From Dermacentor variabilis (lineage: Eukaryota; Arthropoda; Arachnida; Ixodida; Ixodidae), in contig NC_134577.1 in the NCBI RefSeq assembly GCF_050947875.1, forward strand, positions 67,065,639 to 67,129,638: DNA of 64,000 nucleotides. The letters are read 5' to 3'. The position numbers and the translations under genes are program-made. Every line of letters starts with the position of its first letter. Positions within the stretch are counted from its first letter, which is position 1. Shown here piece after piece: positions 52,090 through 61,862 of the stretch. The notes beneath the pieces are model-generated. The model made no database searches and was not told where the DNA came from. It saw only the letters and a list, made by a program, of their open reading frames with translations.

Positions 52090-53830
52090 ATTGTGGCGCA
52101 CACCTTCTCTAACTTGGGCAGAGGAGAGGAAGCGGAGTGCTTTCGGGGGAAATAGGGAGGGTTGTTCAGGTGAAGTTGGGTATGTGATGTTGCAGGGCAA
52201 GTATGAGGGCCTCCTGTTCTTGTTCTCTGCGCTGTAGACGGAGGTCAAGTTGTGTGAACTAAGTTTCGAGGGAGCTCATGATTCTAGCAAGAATAGACTG
52301 CATTTGAGTCTCCGGGCGCGTAATAATTTTTTCTGCGAAATTGGCGACCTTGGCGTCGATGCGCGACTGGAATTCGACTAGCTTGGCTTCCAATTTAACC
52401 TCAATTACCACGTCGAGTGTTGCCTCTAGCGCTTGGAAGTCATCAGTTTTAATGGAGGAGGACTCCGTGAGGCGCTTCTTCTTGTACGGAGGGTTCTCTG
52501 TGGAGGTGGTGGGGGCAGGCGTTGGCTGAGGAGGTGATGAGTGGTGAGGAATCGCAGTAGGTGGTGTGGGTGGGGGACGTGTTGGGATTGGTTCTTATGT
52601 TAGTGAGCCGACTTACCTCCTCGCTAAGGGCCCGGAGCTCCGCGTCCCTCCGGTCTGGTTCCTCGACTCGGCCCGCCCATGTGAGGTGCTCGGAGGTTGG
52701 CTGTTCTGCAGCGTGGCGGTTTCCGGGTCTGCAGGACAAGCGGTTTCGCTGCCAGTCCTATGATTCCTTGACAGGGTCTCGTGACGTTTGTTTCTCCTCG
52801 AGGCGCGCTATTTACTTTGGTTGACGGATTGGCTGGCGGTACTTGCAGGCTCGGTTCCCGGCAGGATGAGGGCCACTGCAAGTGGTGCACATTTCGGGAA
52901 CCGGTGGGTTCTGGCTTCAGCGCAGACATGTGTGCGATGGCCGACCTTCCTACAGTTGGTGCATGTCTCCAGCTTTGATCTATAAGGGGTGCAGATGGGG
53001 AGTGCCCCTCTGTATACAATTTAGCGTGGAACGGTTGGTTGGCCGAAAGTGATGAGGGTAGAACTGAAGAGGCCCATTCGCCGTGTGCCAATGACGTTCT
53101 CGTGGGGGTTCCGACGGATAAGGTCTGCAATGTAATCTTGTGGCATCTCATTACAGAACGCGTTTGTGATGACTCCCCAAGATGACCCGTCCGGGGAAGC
53201 GATGCAGGCAGCCATATGGCACGATTTATTCTCGTATGTAATGCTTGTGATTTTCCCTAGCTTGAGTGCAAGTGCTTGGTCTTCCGTAGAGAGTGTGCAC
53301 ATCTTGTTGCTGGGGCGAGTTGTGAGATGCAACTGATTTTGGGACGGATTGGTGATGCCGGCGGCCTGGGCGATGGCTGTGAGAAGCGGAGTTGGTATCG
53401 CCGGCGGAAGAAAGAGCCTACCTCGGGATCGGAAAAGCACCTTGTACCCGGCAGGCGGCAGCGTTGGCATTTGTCGGATCTTGTAGGCAGCTGCGCGGAA
53501 TTCTTGTAGCTGTGCCGCTGTCGGTTGAGGAGCGGACGTGTTGGCTCGCGGCGCGATGGCGTTCACTGCCCACGCGGTGGCCTGTGCAGGGCGTTCTGGT
53601 GCGAAATGGCGGCGTTCCGACTGCGGATATTGAGCCAGAGTTCTCCAGCATGCTTCTTGTGTCTTAAAGACGTGAACCCAGTCCCTCGAGTTGCAGTCGC
53701 GACGGTTCAGGTCAGTCCCGGTCGCTGTTGTTTCCATGGTCATGCTCACTCGTTCAGGGAGGGAGCTCCGAGGGCGACCTAGCGCCAGGTGTCGCGCGGC
53801 TTAGTGCGGTGGTGGCACGGCAGGGTGAAG
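52090..53830 (-). mobile_element. LINE first open reading frame (gag-like ORF1), decayed
   Basis: The - strand starts at MTMETTATGTDLN near 53743 and stays open for about 240 codons. It has features of LINE ORF1 proteins, including WGVITNAFCNEMPQDYIADL and RRNPHENVIGTRRMG. After a stop at 53021 other frames continue with a perfect zinc knuckle CTNCRKVGHRTHVC at 52965-52924 (C-x2-C-x4-H-x4-C). A Pro-rich stretch and a Gln/Leu-rich helix (QRREQEQEALILALQ) follow near 52200. At least two frameshifts are needed. No endonuclease or reverse transcriptase follows, so ORF2 is missing. Confidence 0.75.
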
Positions 53831-55165
53831 CTTTAAGCATGCGTGGCTTTTACCTGTGCTGATCACCCATATCGAAACTGACCTTGAAATGAAGCGCTCA
53901 GTTTCACGGTTTCGGCGGTAGAGATTTAGGCGCGTTGGTGGCTGGCGATCGGCATGGAACGCTGCCTAGGTGCGCAGCCGATGTGGAGCGCGTCCGCACT
54001 CTCCGGCCTCCTAGTGGTCGATGAACTCGAAAATATTACTCGCAATGTGAAGCTCGAAGGACCTCTAAGCGGCGTTGAATTGGACGTTAATGCTTTGGCA
54101 TTCACAATACATATAAAGTGCTCAGGTGTCGTGGGATTTTTTTTTATGTCCACATCTATGCACGGTAGCAATGAGGCGATTCCTCTTTTTTAAGACACGC
54201 AATTCGTCAAAGACTGATGCAGGTACATCGCATCTGAAGGAAGCGGAGGACGAAAAGTGGATGATTCGATGTCCATTGCTCTGCTAGGAAAGCTTCCACT
54301 TTATTCATGAACTTGCCTGCCGCACGTCAGCCCCACTAGCTTGGCCTGGAAAGGGCTCCGGCCAGGACTTGTTGCTCCGTTGCAACTAAACTTAAACGCT
54401 ATATTGCATCCAGGCGTGTCGGGCGTCTCGATCGTAGCGTTATGCAGAGTCAAAGGGGAACAGTGCTGATACAGGAAGAAGACGAAGTGAGAATGAAGTA
54501 TGCACACACGGGGTAACTGTACATTCAACCATTTATTTCGCCACTGGACGACGTTTATACACCAATAACCACAAGAAAACAAGGAAAGCGACACACTGAA
54601 AATTCTGGGCACATGCTGTGAAGGACAATGACAATATATATAAGGTTATCAGAAACCCTGCATTTCTTTTCGTTACTTGGAAACAGCATACCGTGATAAC
54701 GAGAGAAAATAATTTTCGTTTGTGACTGCAAGCGGTTGTGTTAGCGCTAGTGCACGAAATCTTCGGTCTGAAGCCTGTTGCGTATCATGCGGGCCTCCGA
54801 GATCAGCGCTGAGCGAGAGTTTCACTTACGCCGCTTTGTTTCACTGGTTCCTGCTGCTTTGTCAGCAGCGTTTTGCATGCAATACGCTTAAATGCCGAAA
54901 AAGAAGGAATGTCTCAAGACGACAGAAAGTAGTGCCTTTAAATCTTCCCCGCAACTACCGTCACTCGCCGAGTGCACGTTAGATGGCTTCACCAAAGTGC
55001 ACCGGAGAAAACACAGAGCCTTCACTGAAGCAATCAGTTTATCTAACGCAAGTGCGCCAGTGCGTACCTAGTGATAGGCGATCAGTGGGCATGAGCCAGC
55101 CGTACATCTTCGTACTTGCATACAAGCGAAATCTGCTTCTTTTCGCTAGTTCTTTCAGTCAGTCT
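53831..55165. other. Intergenic sequence without a recognised gene
   Basis: 53900-54200 has a - strand open frame of 81 codons (IGCAPRQRSMPIASH) of a kind I associate with tick repeats. I cannot assign it. Nothing else stands out. Confidence 0.35.
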
Positions 55166-55170
55166 TAAGA

Positions 55171-55900
55171 GGAAGGTCTAGCTCGGGGGCTCCTATGTTT
55201 ATACGTGGGAAAGCAGACAATATTTTTCTCGGCAACCACTGCACCGAATTTTATAAAATTTGTTGCATTTAAAAGACAAGTTATAATGTAGTGGCTGCTG
55301 CTTAAGAACTTTCGTTTTATACCGTCAGGTGTTTAATAAATAAATGGTAAAAATCGCAAATGAACAGAAAACGAAACTATCATGTTTTGCAAATCTGTAA
55401 CTGATTAGGAAAGAAAAATATATATCACTGCAGTCCCATAATTTCCACGTAATGGTCCATCAAAAGCGGACGAAATTATTATATTACACATCGCTCTCAA
55501 GAAATGAGTAATATTTGAGTAGAGCTTATGCAACACCCTTGTAAACAATGTAACTAATCGAAATAATATGTAGATTGACATATCTAATTTGTTCACTTTC
55601 TCTGACCGAAGACTTGCAGGTTAGACACCTGCAATATCTGTTCACGGTGCAGAACTACAAATTTTAGACTTCCTGCCTCAATTTTCTTTCAAACATAAGA
55701 ATATCTGAAAATTTATTACAGAAAATTGGGCCCTAACTCGAAATTACGCTTCCAACAGTCACTTCAATTTAACTGTATCTGTGAAACTCAACAAATTTCG
55801 TTAAAATCCGTGCACGCGTTATCTCAAATAAGCGTTTCCGCTTTGTTCGTGTATTTGAATAGGTGGCATCGCAGCTCGCCCCGAGCTTAAGCTTCTTCTT
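55171..55900. mobile_element. MITE/foldback-like element with long imperfect inverted arms
   Basis: The left arm starts GAAGGTCTAGCTCGGGGG (55171) and includes GCACCGAATTTTATAAAATT and TGTTGCATTT (55240-55270). The right arm ends in GCCCCGAGCTTAAGCTTC (55882-55899) and includes CTCAACAAATTTCGTTAAAA with TCCGTGCACG (55787-55816), which is complementary to the inner left block. No coding capacity. Confidence 0.65.
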
Positions 55901-58364
55901 GAGCAGAAAAAGGCTTTTTTTTTGTTCTTTGCGAAATATCCCGCAAATGCACTTACGCTCAACAAGGCAAAAAAAGAAAAAGCTGCATTTACTGCCTTAT
56001 GTTGCAAACTGCATCGCGTGCTCACCATCTTAATGAAATGCTTCTTCGAGTGCGAATACTTTCAGAGGAGCAACACAGATCCGTTGTGGTGATAAAATCA
56101 AACGCGCATAATAAAAAAAGAAGCACATACACACACGCGCAGGGCCATAAACATATCACACTATGCAAGCTCACTTATGTTTACTTGCATCATGACAAAA
56201 GAAATTCCAGATTGATCGAAGTGCAGCTATACGTGTCGTACATGCATTCGTGAAGTTTACATTACGCCATTATAACCTGAGTGACAAGTGCGTTTATGAA
56301 AGTAAGAAGCATTGTGTGTTTTTGTAGAGCGAGTATCCAGGCCAATAATGATGGGTTACAGGTCGCATACCGCGTACTTCGAGCTCCAGTTCACCGATAT
56401 TCTTCAATATGGCCGAACATAAGTAGTGAATTCATTGAGTTCGAATTTTTGAGGACGAAACAGCGGAGGATAGCAAAGAAACTTGACAAAAATGTGAGGA
56501 CTTTCTGCTGAGTGACGGAGTGGGAAACGGTAGGTGTATTATTATGAGACAGGAACAAGGCACAGTAGATTATGCAGAAATGAGCTTAACAGAAAATGGG
56601 GCAAGGACAGGAAAGGTAGCGATGTCACCTTATGCATGCGCGGTTTGCTACACTTCGCTAGGAAAATGGGTTTAGAGATGGAAAAAGGATATGGACCTGA
56701 ACATGGAGGATGTTTCATTCGGAGCTGTACATGGAGGATTCAATCGGTCACATAGGTCTGACGTTATACACTGAAGCAACCTGCATGTCAAGTTTTTGAG
56801 CATGCCGTGTCTGCGGCCATGGAATAACCTCTGTCATATAGAATGATAACGAGTTCCGGGCCTAATGAAGAGATAAGGAAAAGAAGGTGCTCGCCGTCAG
56901 TGCTGGGACAGATTCCCGGTTACATTTAATGGAAGGAGCAGAATTGGCCACGTAGCGTAATGTGTAAGGCATTCAACCGGTGGCTTAGCGGAATAATACA
57001 ATGTGTCCAGAAGAAAGAGAAACGTAGTCAAGAGAGGCGAGGCATGGCGCGTGCAAATACGGTAGTACGCAGTGGCAGGATGAAGAAGGTTGATGCACGA
57101 CAGGGTTAATCGCTGGTAATGAAGACCGCGGTGGAGATACCACTCGAAAATTTAAATTTCCCTTACCTTTTCTCAGAGACGCGAGTGAATGTAACGGTAC
57201 CGTGCGAGTGAGTGTCGGGAAGCTCACCAGCCCCACCCTGCGCCACGCTGCTGACGCGCGCGTGCGTTCCTTTAATATTTGTCGAACTAGCCTTTAGCCC
57301 ATGGAAACCGGGCTGGAGTTGACGTCACAAGACATTGTGCGTCGTGGCACCAAGTGGCGCTGGCAACCCTTTCGGCGCGCACTCGCAGGTGTCCGTTACT
57401 TTTGCTCGCAGCTGTACATGCAACCAGTTACAGTGGCTTCCGTCCTTCATTGGACGTAGGTTTATTGACACAGGTTGAGATGGACGTAGATTACCATGCT
57501 TAAACCACCAACGGGCCTGAGGGACCATTATAGGTGATCATTGATGACAATGTTTCATATTTCGCACCCCATAGATGCATATCACAATTCGGAGCTGGAA
57601 TCGTCTTAACGTTTTAAGGAATGCTTATTCACAGATCGCGGCTACAACAAACCGATAAATCGTGGCACTTCGGGCATTTTAATGCTAACATTGCCGAGCC
57701 AAAGGTGATACATCGTTCCACTGTAGTTACGTGGCTGTGGAGCGAAATCTTCGCCACCTGATAGAATGTTAGACAAACATTAGGCAAGGAACAATCAACA
57801 TAGTTAGAAATTGAGTGTTGATCAAGCGATGCTTTCAATGCATTACGACAAGCGAGAGGTTTTTAGATATTCCTGGCATTTGTAACTGCAGCTGTTGTAG
57901 CTGTACCGCATATACAATGAGAAAAAAAGATCTGTATTCTCTATGAAATGAAGAATGTCCGCGCGTCCGACCTAATTCGAGTCGGAGGTGGTAGTGGGGC
58001 AGTTAAGCTGTGTTTAGCGCTTTTCTTTGCATTGCAGAAAAACAGGGTCAGGTTATGTAAGAAGGGAGTCGAATCGACATACTCCTGAATGTTATAGACG
58101 ACTGACATGTAGGTGGTACGTAAAAATGTAAACACACACACGCATAAACGCACGCTCGCACACTGACGCAGCCTGCTGACACCCAAAGAGATGAAATAGA
58201 TTATTAGGATTACTAACATAAATATATAATACCTTGCAAAGATGAACCTAATATGGAGAGAGATCAAGTAACGACCAGGAGGGATGCGTCCAACATAAGC
58301 TTATAAAAGAATGATTCTGCATTGACATCTGCTAGGAATGTTGCCCCTCATTACTCCAACGCCT
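55901..58364. other. Intergenic sequence downstream of receptor copy 2
   Basis: 56530-57110 has several short purine-rich frames (e.g. WGKDRKG, EKGYGPEHGGC) that might be a badly decayed LINE, but no motif is convincing. No gene recognised. Confidence 0.35.
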
Positions 58365-60113
58365 TCACGTTTGCCGCAGACACCAAGCGACTAGTATTTC
58401 AAGTCCCAAAACGAGACAGCTTGCTGCGTGTAAAATCAGTGGCCACATGAAGAGGCCACTAGCATCAAACTTATTATCGGCATCTCCACATGTTTGCACT
58501 TTTTGCACCCTGTATTCATGTGGAATCAGCCCATGCTCTTGAGTGGCAAGAAATAACATCTTCAGTTGCTCATCCAGTTCATGGAACTTCGTCATATAGT
58601 AACCCCGTATTACCGCCTCGAAGGGTCCCTCAAACGCTCGAACTGGTCGACATTCATTGCCTAAGAGGCTGATAATCTTCCAATCACTCAAACAGACTCG
58701 GTCACGTCTACGCGCGCAACGCCAACAAGCACGAAGATCTTTCTTTGCGAGTTCTTGATTGCCATGTTTCGCAAAAGCAACTCGAAGTTTGTCCATCAAT
58801 GACCGTGGCGTCCCGTAGCCGAGTGTTTCGTTTAGAGCGTCGTGGAAATCCGACTCCTTAACAACACAAGGGGCGACTTCGTTTCTGTCAAGGGCGTCCT
58901 CGAGTTTCTGCACCGTGTCTACGCAATAGGCAGGGCGCTTAAGCGTTAACATAGATGTTAGCTCAGTACGAAAATAGAAGGAAAGCGGAAGTGACGCCAC
59001 AAGACACAGGCAGAGAAGAAGCGCCTTGCGAGGTAGAACCAAGAGACGAACGGCGTTCGGGTGGACAGCCAAACTTCCCAACCCTGGACCCGGAACGAAC
59101 AACGCCGTAGCAGAGAAGCGACGAAGAGCTGACCAACCTTTCTGACTGACTGTGACCAAGACGCCCACCACAACTGCGAGAAGGAAAGCTATGGTTCCCA
59201 CGAGCTTCCAAAACTCACCGGCGGCTTCGTAGACCGTAATAACGCGGCGGCACTCTACTCGAGAACCAAAACTCTTATAACGTCGCAAGAAAAAAGGTGA
59301 ATCGAAATCAAGAAGGGTGTTGCTGTGTACTCGAAAATCATACATCAATATATTCCAACTGTTAGGTAATCTAAATTTTTTAAATGCTTCCGCTTGAAAA
59401 AGGTTCATTTGTTTGACTGTGACGTTTTTTGAAATTAATAATGGAAGAATATGTCTATTTTGCCCATGGTCACACGTATTTTCAGAGCCGACTTTGAGGC
59501 AAGCCACTTTCAGTTGTTTACCATTCAGGCAGTTTACATTCGAACGGTGTGGGATTCGTAGCTTCGCCAACATTTGCATAGACTCAGGGTTATGGTCTGT
59601 AGAAAGATCGTGAGGCCAGAAAATACTTTGTATGGCGGTTGAGTTCATACCAAGAATGGCAACTTCACCACATGTCGTGAGAGGTGGCCATGAGCTCGTA
59701 CTATGAGTGGGAAATTGTGAGTGGTGTCGAACAAACAGCCAGGTCAAGCATTTGGTCCGCAGTTTGTGCGGTATCGTCTGGATGGTTTCAGACGACTCGC
59801 CAGGATCTGCAGCGACAAGTACCGGTTTTCTGAATTGAGTGATGCTTCTCGAAACATACGATTCGAGTCCATTGTTCGGAACACGCCACGTGGTTATCGG
59901 TCCACCTAGTTGCCGCGCGAACGATGCGTGTGCTTCGTTCCACGGTTTCTTGGACGACACCAGGATGACGTCGGTGATTTTTGTGGACAGTGACGGGACA
60001 CTTGCTGGCACGTCTACTTCTGGCCGGGACTGTAAGGCGCTCGCCGCAGCGTGATGAACTAATGCCAGCGCAACGAAGACTGATGTGAACAGACCCCACT
60101 CCGCTGAGGGCAT
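58365..60113 (-). CDS. Divergent ionotropic-receptor-like protein, copy 2
   Basis: 582 residues with a signal peptide (MPSAEWGLFTSVFVALALVH) and clear paralogy to copy 1 along its whole length: DVPASVPSLSTKITDVILVS, KPWNEAHASFARQLGGPITT and FYFRTELTSMLTLKRP followed by VDTVQKLEDALDRNEVAPCV. TM1 is FWKLVGTIAFLLAVVVGVLV. The last helix is ILHAASCLVLGLEILVAWCL, near the C-terminus. Layout and the post-TM3 motif fit arthropod ionotropic receptors; canonical glutamate-binding residues are not evident, as usual for divergent members. Single coding exon, acceptor TTTCTTTCAG just before. No stop or frameshift. Function is inferred from the family only. Confidence 0.82.
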   Translation of the reverse strand: MPSAEWGLFTSVFVALALVHHAAASALQSRPEVDVPASVPSLSTKITDVILVSSKKPWNEAHASFARQLGGPITTWRVPNNGLESYVSRSITQFRKPVLVAADPGESSETIQTIPHKLRTKCLTWLFVRHHSQFPTHSTSSWPPLTTCGEVAILGMNSTAIQSIFWPHDLSTDHNPESMQMLAKLRIPHRSNVNCLNGKQLKVACLKVGSENTCDHGQNRHILPLLISKNVTVKQMNLFQAEAFKKFRLPNSWNILMYDFRVHSNTLLDFDSPFFLRRYKSFGSRVECRRVITVYEAAGEFWKLVGTIAFLLAVVVGVLVTVSQKGWSALRRFSATALFVPGPGLGSLAVHPNAVRLLVLPRKALLLCLCLVASLPLSFYFRTELTSMLTLKRPAYCVDTVQKLEDALDRNEVAPCVVKESDFHDALNETLGYGTPRSLMDKLRVAFAKHGNQELAKKDLRACWRCARRRDRVCLSDWKIISLLGNECRPVRAFEGPFEAVIRGYYMTKFHELDEQLKMLFLATQEHGLIPHEYRVQKVQTCGDADNKFDASGLFMWPLILHAASCLVLGLEILVAWCLRQT

Positions 60114-60229
60114 GTCACTGCTGTAGATTCTGAAAGAAAAATAAGCATCTTATATAAAGGTGCCTGTTGAAGGAACACAGAGATCGGACAGGTCAGCTTA
60201 GGCACGCATTTACACATTTTACTACTCAC

Positions 60230-60296
60230 CTCAGGTGTCCTTAGCGTATTGCATTTGTCGCTGCGACCACGGACAATGGAAGTTAGCTCTACGCAC
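60230..60296 (-). other. Predicted non-coding 5' exon, receptor copy 2
   Basis: On the - strand TTTTTCAG precedes GTGCGTAGAGCTAACTTCCA, then CGACAAATGCAATACGC and the donor CACCTGAG|GTGAGT. Sequence order matches the 5' exon of copy 1 and the orphan copy at 48.6 kb. The following intron is about 100 nt, ending at the acceptor 60131-60130. Confidence 0.65.
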
Positions 60297-60449
60297 CTGA
60301 AAAACGTCGCAGGGAAAGTAAATTATTGTCCGCTGGTGTTCGTTTCAAAGCAACGCTGCCTGCTTATTTTCAATGTAATTCCACAAAACGTTGCCCAATA
60401 TTCAAGGCTCCGCCTGCCCTAACTTAAGAAAAAGAAAAACTCAATCTTC

Positions 60450-60495
60450 GTACTGACAAAACTTGAAGAACGGACTACATACACTTATATAGCTT
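60450..60495 (-). promoter_or_regulatory. Possible core promoter of receptor copy 2
   Basis: On the - strand GCTATATAAGTG (TATATAA at 60491-60485) lies about 37 nt upstream of the A in TTTGTCAGTA (60454). TCAGT is the arthropod initiator motif. The spacing is a little longer than the usual 30 nt, so the call is tentative. Confidence 0.4.
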
Positions 60496-61000
60496 TCTAG
60501 CAATAGGTGCTTTGAGTGCTGTGTATATTCGTCTATCAGTTTGTAAATGATTCGAAACTCGTTGTGCACTGAACTGGTGCTGCTTCTTACGTGACCGACA
60601 TCTCTATCCTCCTGCACGGTAAGCTCGATGCATTGTCGGGCCTCCCTCCACTAAGCAGCGATTAACAGTAGTAGCGTAGGCAACATCGCCCAAAATAAAG
60701 AAAAAGTGTAGATACTTGCTACATGAGAAGTTAAGGAGATTGTGCGCAACTGAGCGTCGAAGTCGTGCAGTACAATGTGCAAAACCATTTGGTCGTTGGG
60801 GTGGAAGACGACAATGGCAGCTCCGCATGCGCCACGACGGGCGAATAAGAGAGCACCAGAGGAGGAAGAAGAAGCGGAAGGCGGGAGCTTTTAAGGTCCA
60901 TCATTGAAATGGTTAACTAACTTGTTTTTATACACCTCATTTAACCACCCAATTCACGGCCAATAATACTCCACTGTGGATATGTGCCACCGCCACTCAA

Positions 61001-61025
61001 GACGACGACGACGACGACGACGACG

Positions 61026-61092
<67 letters not shown>
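61001..61092. repeat. (GAC)n followed by (AAC)n microsatellite
   Basis: About 9 GAC units followed by about 22 AAC units. Confidence 0.95.
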
Positions 61093-61149
61093 CCGCCACA
61101 ACGATCAGCTGCCTTCTAACCAACGGTGGAATGCAGGATGCTCACACGA

Positions 61150-61862
61150 CTACAGGTTAAGAACAGCAGCGTTACAAAAAAAAACTACTTCATAACCAGT
61201 GCCCCAGCCATTGGAGAGACTATAAGTTCACGGCAGCAGCAATTAAAAGTACAATTGCTGCAGCAAAGGACAGCTTTGATTGTAAGCTCTTCGAGTTGCT
61301 TTCAAAGGCCACCAACAGGAAAGCACCCTTACGATTTCTGAGAAAAAAAAGAAGGTCGTTCCCGCACAAACGGACCTCGACTCTGTAGTTCCTACACCCT
61401 GCGAATTGACCAAATCACTGGAAAAATATTGCTAAAGGTCTTGAATGTCGCGTTAGGATTTTCCCCCATCACGCTACGCCACCTACTCATGTTGAGGACA
61501 TCTAAGCAGTTACCGTTTTAGAGCGGGAAAAGTGTACTAAGCCAGTTTCGTAATTGAGCGCCAGGCCCCGATCTCATTACTGCGGCAATAGTAAATACTT
61601 TATTTGGGACATCGTCTCACGCATTACTTACCATGGTAAACCATTATCTTGAAAATTCGCCGATTCCTCCGGAATAGAAAGTTGCAAATGTAATCCCATA
61701 ATTAAAAAAAAAAGCAAGGTACCGGTTACGTCTTAGACAAAATAAGGCCAATATCTATTAGATCTAACCTAGTAAAACTCATAGAAATAACCTTACACGA
61801 CCGCAGAGATAACTAGTTGAGAGAGAACACGATTTTGAGCCTCTGACAAATTGGCCTCAGAC
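61150..61862 (+). mobile_element. Older LINE, part 5' of the nested insertion
   Basis: Frames show HWRDYKFTAAAIKSTIAAAK, APGPDLITAAIVNTLFGTSS, LLTMVNHYLENSPIPPE and KVANVIP. These are the pre-finger and fingers region of an arthropod LINE reverse transcriptase (PGPDGI...W..A.V.P.PK). The sequence has frameshifts and stops. It continues at 63545 after the inserted element. Confidence 0.75.

Noticed and set aside
53021..53749. Cellular gene on the - strand of 242 residues
   Set aside because: Continues in shifted frames into a zinc knuckle and Pro-rich tail typical of LINE ORF1.
56530..57110. LINE fragment
   Set aside because: Only vague purine-rich similarity; no reverse transcriptase or endonuclease motif.
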